From positions 1 through 7,833 of the forward strand of contig URYE01000095.1 of assembly GCA_900551945.1 (NCBI GenBank): a DNA stretch of 7,833 nucleotides, read 5' to 3'. The position numbers and the translations under genes were made by a program. Below the pieces are notes generated by a model that was given only the letters and a program-made list of their open reading frames with translations, had not been told where the DNA came from and ran no database searches. The stretch is from an uncultured Eubacterium sp. GTDB lineage: Bacteria > Bacillota > Clostridia > Lachnospirales > Lachnospiraceae. Positions within the stretch are counted from its first letter, which is position 1, and every line of letters starts with the position of its first letter. Shown in pieces: positions 1 through 5,202 of the stretch.

Positions 1-26
1 ATATAGATATTAAAACGAACGTGAAC

Positions 27-94
27 GCAATCAATGCGACATCGTGTAGCTGATTGCTTGACTGCACGTCCTTGTGCGGTCATCACTGTTTTTT
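27..94 (+). terminator. Two stem-loops followed by a T-run at the left edge
   Basis: Two perfect or near-perfect stems lie in tandem in a locally GC-richer patch. Stem 1 pairs GCAATCA (27-33) with TGATTGC (51-57). Stem 2 pairs GACTGCAC (60-67) with GTGCGGTC (74-81), one G-T pair, loop GTCCTT. Six T follow at 89-94, but 7 nt after the stem, so it is a poor fit to a textbook intrinsic terminator. It could be the 3' end of an upstream transcript or of a structured RNA that starts outside the window. No RNA family was recognised. Nothing convincing is seen between 101 and 200 apart from a possible second -10 (TATAAT, 185-190). Confidence 0.35.
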
Positions 95-227
95 GTACAG
101 CACAACTAAGAACTACTAAGCTTTTGCCAGATACTATAAAATTTAATAATATCTTCATATTGTACTACTTTTTTTAATTGGTATTATAATGAAGTTTTGT
201 GTTGGGGGAATATAAAAAAATTGAAAG

Positions 228-256
228 TTAAAATTTTAACGTAGATAGTGTATAAT
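228..256 (+). promoter_or_regulatory. Probable promoter of the response regulator gene
   Basis: A perfect -10 hexamer TATAAT (251-256) sits 17 bp downstream of a weak -35 TTAAAA (228-233). It would start transcription about 30 nt before the ATG at 292. The context GTGTATAAT is the same as at the -10 of the GH2 gene (5121-5129). A second TATAAT at 185-190 has no good -35 partner. Confidence 0.5.
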
Positions 257-291
257 ATTAATAAAGTTAAAAGTTTAATGGAGTGGTTTTT

Positions 292-1107
292 ATGTACAGA
301 GTATTATTAGTTGATGATGAACAGATTGAACGAATGGCACTCGCTAAGAGAATTGAGAAGTATTATGGGGACAAGCTTAGTATATATCAGGCTGTGAATG
401 GCAGGGAAGCTGTTGATATGTGTAGCGAGCAAAGGAATGACATTGTTATTATGGATATATCAATGCCTGAAATGAATGGGGTTATGGCGGCTAGGTATAT
501 AAGGCAGATGGACGAGGATTGTGCTATTATATTTCTTAGTGCTTATGACGATTTTAATTATGCAAGAAATGCGATTAAAGTTAAGGCACTTGACTATCTT
601 TTAAAGCCTTGTGATTTGGAAGATTTGCTTGCCGTTCTGGATATGGCAATTCAAAAGCTTGAAAAGAGTAGTGATAGTCAAAGGCATTTTAACAAAAAAA
701 ATAATAATATTGACAGCAATAGTGTAGATAGCTTTAATGTAAATGATACTGATATAAATAAATTAGAAGATAATGTAAAAAATGGTGATGAAAAAACGAC
801 TGCTAAACAGATGAAGGAATATGTTGAAAGCAATTATATGTATGATATTTCAATGCAGGAGGCGGCTATTGCAATGGGGTATTCTGACGCATATTTTAGC
901 AAGTTGTTTAAGCAGTATTTTAATCAGAACTTTACGGCGTATCTTACGGAGTATAGAATAAAGAAAGCAAAACAACTTCTTAGTGAAACTAATGAAAGTA
1001 TTAAAGATATTAGCAAAATGGTTGGATATACCGACTCAAATTATTTTGCGAAGATTTTTAAGAGAATAGTTGGAGAGATACCGTCTAAGTATCGTGAAGA
1101 CATTTAA
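292..1107 (+). CDS. Response regulator, REC receiver + AraC-type DNA-binding domain (YesN-like)
   Basis: A 271-residue two-component response regulator that should bind DNA after phosphorylation by a sensor kinase. The receiver domain spans about residues 1-120: acidic pair D8-D9 in LLVDDEQ, predicted phospho-acceptor D55 in IVIMDISMPEMNG, switch residue S83 in FLSAYDDF and conserved K105 in LLKPCD. Residues about 125-165 form a low-complexity Asn/Asp/Lys linker. Residues about 170-268 carry the two helix-turn-helix units of the AraC/XylS fold, with the repeated GY(S/T)D...F.K.FK pattern and a final PSKYRE. It lacks the large middle region of many YesN proteins. The ATG at 292 is preferred over the in-frame GTG at 283 because GGAG (280-283) lies 8 nt before it and the receiver fold starts at once. 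No kinase gene is in the window; a partner may lie upstream. It is a candidate regulator of the TRAP operon downstream (inference). Confidence 0.93.
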   Translation: MYRVLLVDDEQIERMALAKRIEKYYGDKLSIYQAVNGREAVDMCSEQRNDIVIMDISMPEMNGVMAARYIRQMDEDCAIIFLSAYDDFNYARNAIKVKALDYLLKPCDLEDLLAVLDMAIQKLEKSSDSQRHFNKKNNNIDSNSVDSFNVNDTDINKLEDNVKNGDEKTTAKQMKEYVESNYMYDISMQEAAIAMGYSDAYFSKLFKQYFNQNFTAYLTEYRIKKAKQLLSETNESIKDISKMVGYTDSNYFAKIFKRIVGEIPSKYREDI

Positions 1108-1134
1108 TTTATAAATATTATAATAAAAAATATA

Positions 1135-1164
1135 CTTACATTTAATTTTAATATGTGGTATACT
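1135..1164 (+). promoter_or_regulatory. Extended -10 promoter in the gap after the regulator gene
   Basis: CTTACA (1135-1140, 4/6 match to the -35 consensus) is followed after 18 bp by TATACT (1159-1164). TG lies one base upstream (1156-1157), giving a full extended -10. It would start an RNA near 1171 that runs only to the strong terminator at 1239-1298. No start codon with a ribosome binding site and a sensible reading frame follows. It may be the relict promoter of the decayed DUF2798 gene or drive a ~125-nt RNA. Confidence 0.45.
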
Positions 1165-1238
1165 AATTAAGCACTGATTAATTAATATAGTAATTAGTTG
1201 GTGGCAATTACATTACGAATATATAACTATTAATTATT

Positions 1239-1298
1239 GACACTAAATATCGTTTTGGCTGATGTCTGATGGCTAAAACATATTTAGTGTCTTTTTTT
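1239..1298 (+). terminator. Strong intrinsic terminator
   Basis: GACACTAAATAT (1239-1250) pairs perfectly with ATATTTAGTGTC (1280-1291). After a one-base bulge, GTTTTGGC (1252-1259) pairs with GCTAAAAC (1272-1279), one G-T pair. The loop is 12 nt and seven T follow (1292-1298). This can end both the response regulator mRNA and the short transcript from the promoter at 1135-1164. It lies directly against the left end of the DUF2798 fragment. Confidence 0.9.
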
Positions 1299-1313
1299 GT
1301 ACATATTTATTAG

Positions 1314-1529
1314 TTTCTTTTAGTTCTTGCAATTCAAGCATTTACAGTATGTTTGATTGTTCCGTCTATAACTTTATTTGCAACTTTTTTACATAGTGGT
1401 ATGCAAAGTTGGTTTACTTCAGCATTTTTATGTTTTCCAGTAGCTCTTTGCTTGCAAATATTTTTTGTTGGCCCACTTGTAAGGTTTATTTTTAGAAGAA
1501 TATTTTGCAGACAATTGGCTTCTGATTAA
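1314..1529 (+). pseudogene. C-terminal remnant of a DUF2798-type membrane protein
   Basis: The frame from the stop at 1311-1313 to TAA at 1527-1529 encodes 71 residues, including AIQAFTVCLIVPSITLFATF and, later, FPVALCLQIFFVGPLVRFIF. I recognise this from memory as the last domain of DUF2798 proteins: two hydrophobic helices, an FP-A motif and a GPLVRFIFR ending. Family members commonly carry two such units in about 150 residues; here only the last is left. There is no ATG, GTG or TTG before the domain and no ribosome binding site, and a strong terminator sits 16 bp upstream. It is therefore most likely a decayed, untranslated fragment. DUF2798 function is unknown. Codon use resembles the neighbouring genes, so the loss may be recent. 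Confidence 0.62.
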
Positions 1530-1618
1530 TTAATCAATTTAAAAAATTAGTTATATATTCGTATGTGTGGTAAAAATGCACAAAAAATCCCAGAGCATAT
1601 TGTAAAATGTGCAATCTT

Positions 1619-1652
1619 ATGACAAAAAATTTCTCCCAAATGACAAATATTT
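1619..1652 (+). promoter_or_regulatory. Direct repeats 21 bp apart upstream of the TRAP promoter (putative activator site)
   Basis: ATGACAAAAAATTT (from 1619) and ATGACAAATATTT (from 1640) are direct repeats exactly 21 bp apart, two helical turns. The downstream copy ends a few bases before the expected -35 region of the dctP promoter. A related sequence, ATGCACAAAAAATCCCA, starts at 1576, 43 bp further upstream. Tandem same-face half-sites next to a poor -35 are the usual arrangement for AraC-family activators, and such a regulator is encoded at 292-1107. The link to that protein is inference. Confidence 0.5.
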
Positions 1653-1656
1653 ACTG

Positions 1657-1685
1657 TATAAAAACAAAAGTTTCCCCCTTATAAT
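1657..1685 (+). promoter_or_regulatory. Probable promoter of the TRAP operon
   Basis: TATAAT at 1680-1685 is a perfect -10 about 125 nt before the dctP ATG. The -35 position (about 1657-1662, TATAAA) is a poor match to consensus, which suits an activator-dependent promoter. The -10 also starts a tandem 10-mer, ATAATATAAA, at 1681-1690 and 1692-1701. No other convincing promoter lies between the DUF2798 remnant and dctP. Confidence 0.45.
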
Positions 1686-1744
1686 ATAAACATAATATAA
1701 AAGAAGTTGTGGATATGGAAAATTTTTCTATAGGAATTATAAAA

Positions 1745-1796
1745 TTCTTAAGAAAATTCAATCTGCAAATCTTAATAAAATACTAAAACTTAAGAA
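1745..1796 (+). other. Inverted repeat in the TRAP operon leader
   Basis: TTCTTAAG (1745-1752) can pair with CTTAAGAA (1789-1796), leaving a 36-nt loop. The 3' arm ends one base before the GGAGG ribosome binding site (1798-1802). A smaller local hairpin, GAATT/AATTC (1734-1747), overlaps the 5' arm and would compete with it. It might modulate translation of dctP, but the pairing is AT-rich and weak. Confidence 0.22.
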
Positions 1797-1809
1797 TGGA
1801 GGAAAAACA

Positions 1810-2838
1810 ATGATTAAGACAGTAATGAAACGTTGTATTACAATTATGCTATGTGTAATTATGGCGGTTGGCTTGTTCGGATGTAATCTTTCTGCTACAA
1901 ACGGAAAACGTATTGTAAGAATTGCATTAGGACAGTCAGAAACTCACCCACAGTATGCGGGTCTTGTAGCATTTAAGGAATATGTAGAAGAAAGACTTGG
2001 TGATAAGTATGAAGTTCAGATATTCCCTAACGAACTTTTAGGAGCAACACAGAAGGCTATTGAGCTTACTCAAACTGGTGCGATTGATTTCGTTGTAGCT
2101 GGAACTGCTAACCTTGAAACATTTGCCGATGTATACGAAGTATTTAGTATGCCATATCTTTTCGACTCAGTTGAAAGTTATAAAGCAGTAATGCAGGATA
2201 CAGACTATATGGAAAAGGTGTATGAATCAACAGATGCTTCTGGTTTTAGAGTACTTACATGGTACAATGCAGGAACTCGTAACTTCTATGGTAAAAAGCC
2301 TATTAATACACCAGATGACCTTACAGGTATGAAGATTAGAGTTCAGCAAAGTCCAGCCAGTGTATCTATGATGCAGGCATTTGGTGCGGCTGCTTCTCCT
2401 ATGAGTTTCGGTGAAGTGTACACAGCTATTCAGCAGGGCGTAATTGATGGTGCTGAAAATAACGAATTAGCTTTAACTAACAATAAGCATGGTGAAGTTG
2501 CTAAGTACTATACTTACAATATGCACCAGATTATTCCAGATATGCTTGTTGGTAATCTTAAATTTATTGAAGGTCTTAGCGAAGAAGAATTAAAGGTATT
2601 TAAGGAAGCTGCTGCTAAGTCTACGGAAGTTGAACTTGTTGAATGGGATAAATGTGTTGAAGAAGCAAAGAATACTGCACAGAACGAAATGGGTGTAGAA
2701 TTTATTTATCCTGATATAGCTCCATTTAAGGAAAAGGTTAAGAATATGCAGCAGGAAATGCTTGATGCTAATCCAGCAATTGTTGATGTATATAACCATA
2801 TTCAAGAAGTTAATAAGCAGGTAAAGGAGGGCAAATAA
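1810..2838 (+). CDS. dctP: TRAP transporter solute-binding lipoprotein, DctP family
   Basis: A 342-residue extracytoplasmic binding protein that captures an organic-acid substrate and delivers it to the DctQM membrane pair. The N-terminus is a lipoprotein signal: positive residues K3-R8, a hydrophobic stretch, and lipobox LFGC with Cys25 as the predicted lipidated residue. The mature part has the DctP pattern: ETHP near residue 44, the NELLG segment about 74-78, GTRNFY at 155-160, and the hallmark DLTGMKIRVQ at 170-179, where Arg177 matches the arginine that holds the substrate carboxylate in this family. VIDGAENNEL follows at 211-220. Length is normal. GGAGG lies 7 nt before the ATG. It is the first gene of a three-gene operon. 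Substrate cannot be read from sequence; a uronate is a guess from the GH2 neighbour. Confidence 0.95.
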   Translation: MIKTVMKRCITIMLCVIMAVGLFGCNLSATNGKRIVRIALGQSETHPQYAGLVAFKEYVEERLGDKYEVQIFPNELLGATQKAIELTQTGAIDFVVAGTANLETFADVYEVFSMPYLFDSVESYKAVMQDTDYMEKVYESTDASGFRVLTWYNAGTRNFYGKKPINTPDDLTGMKIRVQQSPASVSMMQAFGAAASPMSFGEVYTAIQQGVIDGAENNELALTNNKHGEVAKYYTYNMHQIIPDMLVGNLKFIEGLSEEELKVFKEAAAKSTEVELVEWDKCVEEAKNTAQNEMGVEFIYPDIAPFKEKVKNMQQEMLDANPAIVDVYNHIQEVNKQVKEGK

Positions 2839-3324
2839 ATGGAAGCATTAGCAACTATTAGAAAAGTTATGAATACGGCAATTAAGTTTATATGTATTGC
2901 TTTATTTGCCTTTATGGTATTAATTGGAACATACCAAATTCTTGTAAGATACATTTTTAACAGTCCTAGTACTGTTTCAGAAGAACTTTTAACATATTCA
3001 TTTACATGGATGTCTTTGTTTGCAGCTTCTTATGTATTTGGTAAGAGAGACCACATGAGAATGGGTTTTGTAGCTGACAAGTTAAGTCCAGACAAGCTTA
3101 AAGTTTTAAATATCATACTTGAAGTGATTACAATTGCATTTTCTTCTATTGTAATGGTATACGGTGGTATTTCTATTACTAAGCTTTCTATGACACAAAA
3201 GACAGCTTCTCTTGGAATACCTATGGGTTATATTTATCTTGTTATTCCAATTAGTGGTATTCTTATTGTAATTTACAGTGTGTTAAATATTATTGATTTG
3301 GCAAGGAAAGGAGAAGAAGTATGA
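2839..3324 (+). CDS. dctQ: TRAP transporter small membrane subunit, DctQ family
   Basis: A 161-residue protein with four predicted membrane helices at about 15-37, 48-66, 88-112 and 128-152, as expected for the small TRAP subunit that partners DctM. Between helices 2 and 3 it has the family's charged GKRDHMRMGF segment (residues 68-77). The RYIFNS..TVSEEL stretch after helix 1 is also typical. The start codon follows the dctP stop with no gap, and AAGGAGG (2824-2830) within the end of dctP lies 8 nt upstream, pointing to coupled translation. Its last bases overlap dctM. The function is supported by position as well as by sequence. Confidence 0.94.
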   Translation: MEALATIRKVMNTAIKFICIALFAFMVLIGTYQILVRYIFNSPSTVSEELLTYSFTWMSLFAASYVFGKRDHMRMGFVADKLSPDKLKVLNIILEVITIAFSSIVMVYGGISITKLSMTQKTASLGIPMGYIYLVIPISGILIVIYSVLNIIDLARKGEEV

Positions 3325-4631
3325 GTATAGCATGGCTTTCAGGTCTTATTATATTAGTTATTCTCGTTATAATGCTTATTGCAGGAGCGCCAATTGCCGT
3401 TTCACTTGCAGTTTCATCAATTTGTGCAATACTTCCTGTATTGTCAACAGAGCCAGCACTTGTAACTGGTGCGCAGAGAATATTTTCAGGTATATCAGTA
3501 TTTAACCTTATAGCAATTCCATTTTTCATTCTTGCAGGTAATATTATGAACAAGGGTGGTATTGCGATTAGACTTATTAACTTTGCTAAGATATTTACAG
3601 GTAGAATACCTGGTTCACTTGCACATACAAATGTTGTTGCAAATATGCTTTTCGGTGCTATATCTGGTTCAGGTACAGCAGCAGCTTCAGCTATGGGTGC
3701 TATTATTGGACCTGTTGAAGAAGAAGAAGGTTATGATAAGAACTTCTCTACAGCAGTAAATATTGCAACAGCTCCTACAGGACTTTTAATTCCACCAAGT
3801 AATGTTATGATTACTTTTGCGATGGTAAGTGGTGGTACATCTATTGCGGCACTTTTCATGGCTGGTTATATCCCTGGTATTCTTTGGGGACTTGCTTGTA
3901 TGGTTGTTATTTTCTTCTATGCTAAGAAGAAAGGTTATACAAGCTCTAAAAGATATTCAATTAAAGAAAAGACTAAGATTGCGTTACAAGCTTTACCATG
4001 TCTTTTAATGATTGTTATTGTTATTGGTGGTATTATTGGTGGTGTATTTACTGCGACAGAGGGTGCAGTAGTTGCCGTTGTATACAGCCTTATACTTTCA
4101 CTTGTTTTTTACAAGTCTATTAAGTTAAGTGAGCTTCCTAAGATTATTATGGATAGTGCTGAAATGACTGGTATTATTATTCTTCTTATTGGTGTTTCTA
4201 GTATTATGTCATGGGTTATGGCGTTTACTGGACTTCCAGAAGCTATTTCAAGTGCTATGCTTAGTATTAGTAGCAATAAGTATGTTATTTTACTTATTAT
4301 TAATGTTATTCTTTTGATTGTTGGTACTTTCATGGATATGACACCAGCTTGTCTTATCTTTACACCTATTTTCCTTCCAATCTGTCAGGCAGTTGGTATG
4401 AATACAGTTCATTTTGGTATTATGATGATTTTTAACCTTTGTATTGGTACTATTACACCGCCTGTTGGAACTACTCTTTTCGTTGGTGTTAAGGTTGGTA
4501 AGACTAAGATTGAAGATGTTATTAAACCGCTTCTTTATTATTTTGCAGCGATATTTATTGTGTTGTTGCTTGTAACTTATATTCCTGCGTTGTCATTATG
4601 GTTACCTGGTCTTTTAGGTTATGTTAAGTAA
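3321..4631 (+). CDS. dctM: TRAP transporter large permease subunit, DctM family
   Basis: A 436-residue, highly hydrophobic protein of normal family length; it forms the transport channel and uses an ion gradient, usually sodium, for uptake. Recognisable family segments are AIPFFILAGNIMNKGGIA (65-82), GAISGSGTAAASAMGAI (112-128), the IPPS turn with TGLLIPPSNVMI (153-164), and the matching second-half motif TPPVGTTLFVG near the C-terminus. The two halves look like an inverted duplication, as in this family. The ATG overlaps the dctQ stop by 4 bp (ATGA), with AAAGGAG at 3307-3313. A perfect terminator follows, so it is the last gene of the operon. It looks intact. Confidence 0.96.
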   Translation: MSIAWLSGLIILVILVIMLIAGAPIAVSLAVSSICAILPVLSTEPALVTGAQRIFSGISVFNLIAIPFFILAGNIMNKGGIAIRLINFAKIFTGRIPGSLAHTNVVANMLFGAISGSGTAAASAMGAIIGPVEEEEGYDKNFSTAVNIATAPTGLLIPPSNVMITFAMVSGGTSIAALFMAGYIPGILWGLACMVVIFFYAKKKGYTSSKRYSIKEKTKIALQALPCLLMIVIVIGGIIGGVFTATEGAVVAVVYSLILSLVFYKSIKLSELPKIIMDSAEMTGIIILLIGVSSIMSWVMAFTGLPEAISSAMLSISSNKYVILLIINVILLIVGTFMDMTPACLIFTPIFLPICQAVGMNTVHFGIMMIFNLCIGTITPPVGTTLFVGVKVGKTKIEDVIKPLLYYFAAIFIVLLLVTYIPALSLWLPGLLGYVK

Positions 4632-4655
4632 AATATAAATATTATTTTTTAAAAG

Positions 4656-4694
4656 GGTATGATATTGGCTTTTTGCTGATATCATACCTTTTTT
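4656..4694 (+). terminator. Intrinsic terminator of the TRAP operon
   Basis: GGTATGATATTGGC (4656-4669) pairs with GCTGATATCATACC (4675-4688): 14 pairs, two of them G-T, around a TTTTT loop, followed by six T (4689-4694). It starts 24 nt after the dctM stop. The A-run upstream of the stem (4651-4654) would also allow some activity for transcripts from the minus strand. Confidence 0.93.
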
Positions 4695-4730
4695 GGTATG
4701 TGGGGCGTATTTTGTGGGGTTGGTTGTGGG

Positions 4731-4899
4731 GATAGCAGCAGTATATAACTAAACACACACCAGTAAAAGTACAGCCAGTTATATTTGTATGCCACTATCG
4801 AACAAGTATGTTCGCTATTGTCACACAAATATAGCTGTCAGTTCTTTTAATGGTGCATTTATTAGTTATATACTTCTGCTATCTTACGGAAGTTTTTTG
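4731..4899 (+). repeat. Long three-stem hairpin element, copy 1
   Basis: An element of about 169 bp that folds into one long interrupted hairpin. Outer stem: GATAGCAG (4731-4738) and, after one mismatch, AGTATATAACTAA (4740-4752) pair with 4862-4874 and CTGCTATC (4876-4883). Internal loop: ACACAC (4753-4758) against GCATTTA (4855-4861). Middle stem: ACCAGTAAAAG (4759-4769) with CTTTTAATGGT (4844-4854), one mismatch. Inner stem: ACAGC and TATATTTGT (4771-4788) with ACAAATATA and GCTGT (4825-4838). Apical hairpin: CGAAC-AAGTAT-GTTCG (4799-4814). A tail, TTACGGAAGTTTTTTG, follows (4884-4899). A second copy with compensating stem changes is at 7484-7648. No open frame, no transposase, and no promoter directly upstream; it lies after the TRAP terminator. 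It could be a non-coding RNA, a processing or termination structure, or a palindromic mobile repeat. Confidence 0.85.
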
Positions 4900-4900
4900 A

Positions 4901-5012
4901 GCAAAATACGCAGGTGAAATTTGGGGGGATAATATTTTTATTTTATTGGGGTGAGTGTTTGTGGGGGCTTTGGGGCGAAATATGCAGGTGAAAGTTTTGG
5001 ACTGGATAATAT
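4901..5012 (+). repeat. Degenerate ~36-bp direct repeat in a G-rich spacer
   Basis: Positions 4901-4935 and 4975-5012 are similar over their length with small gaps. Both contain AATAYGCAGGTGAAA and end in GGATAATAT. The start of the first copy, CAAAATACGC (4902-4911), is also the exact reverse complement of GCGTATTTTG (4705-4714) on the other side of hairpin copy 1, so it brackets the element. The 4923-5031 stretch has six runs of four or more G on this strand. No gene or ribosome binding site is seen here. Confidence 0.5.
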
Positions 5013-5073
5013 AGTGGGGAGAATTTTGGGGAAGTCGTAGTATTTTTAGAATTAGAGAAAAATTACATAAAAA

Positions 5074-5129
5074 TTGTACTAAAACTAATAGAAATTATAC
5101 TAACATGTTAGTTACGATTGGTGTATAAT
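5074..5129 (+). promoter_or_regulatory. GH2 promoter with palindromic operator
   Basis: TATAAT (5124-5129) is a perfect -10, and CTAACA (5100-5105, 4/6) is the best -35, 18 bp upstream. A perfect 14-bp palindrome, ACTAACATGTTAGT (5099-5112), covers this -35, a typical repressor operator position. TTGTACTAAAAC (5074-5085) and TTATACTAACAT (5095-5106) also form an imperfect direct repeat 21 bp apart (9/12), the same spacing as at the TRAP promoter. The binding protein is unknown. Confidence 0.55.
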
Positions 5130-5134
5130 AAAAT

Positions 5135-5150
5135 CATCAGATAGCTGATG
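5135..5150 (+). other. Small hairpin at the 5' end of the GH2 mRNA
   Basis: CATCAG (5135-5140) and CTGATG (5145-5150) pair around an ATAG loop, just where transcription from the -10 at 5124-5129 should begin. A 5'-terminal stem of this kind can protect an mRNA from decay. It lacks a T-run, so it is not a terminator. Confidence 0.35.
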
Positions 5151-5202
5151 GATATGTAGCGAAATTTAATGAGTATTGTATAGTAGGAAAGGATAGAGTG
5201 AT

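Larger units (their letters stand above)
1214..1563. repeat. 16-bp inverted repeat flanking the terminator and DUF2798 remnant
   Basis: TACGAATATATAACTA at 1214-1229 is the exact reverse complement of TAGTTATATATTCGTA at 1548-1563, with looser similarity extending inward. A 13-bp direct repeat, CTGATTAATTAAT, occurs near the same two edges (1174-1186 and 1522-1534). The second copy belongs to a perfect 14-bp palindrome, 1523-1536. The arrangement brackets the terminator and the gene fragment. It could mark a small inserted or rearranged segment, though AT-rich DNA makes chance matches more likely. No transposase is present. Confidence 0.4.

Noticed and set aside
283..291. GTG at 283 as start of the response regulator
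   Set aside because: It overlaps the GGAG that serves the ATG at 292 and would add only three residues outside the receiver fold.
2590..2805. Minus-strand open frame inside dctP
   Set aside because: It is antisense to a clear conserved gene, of low complexity, and has no ribosome binding site or recognisable domain.
3290..3553. Minus-strand and shifted frames across the dctQ-dctM junction
   Set aside because: They overlap two genuine TRAP subunits and show no family features of their own.
4753..4773. Repeated blocks in the elements as CRISPR repeats
   Set aside because: There are only two copies, about 2.7 kb apart, inside hairpins, with no regular spacer array or cas genes.
4799..4814. 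CGAAC...GTTCG at the tip of the hairpin element as a LexA/DinR SOS box
   Set aside because: The Firmicutes box has four bases between GAAC and GTTC; here there are six in both copies, and the site is the apex of a hairpin, far from any promoter.
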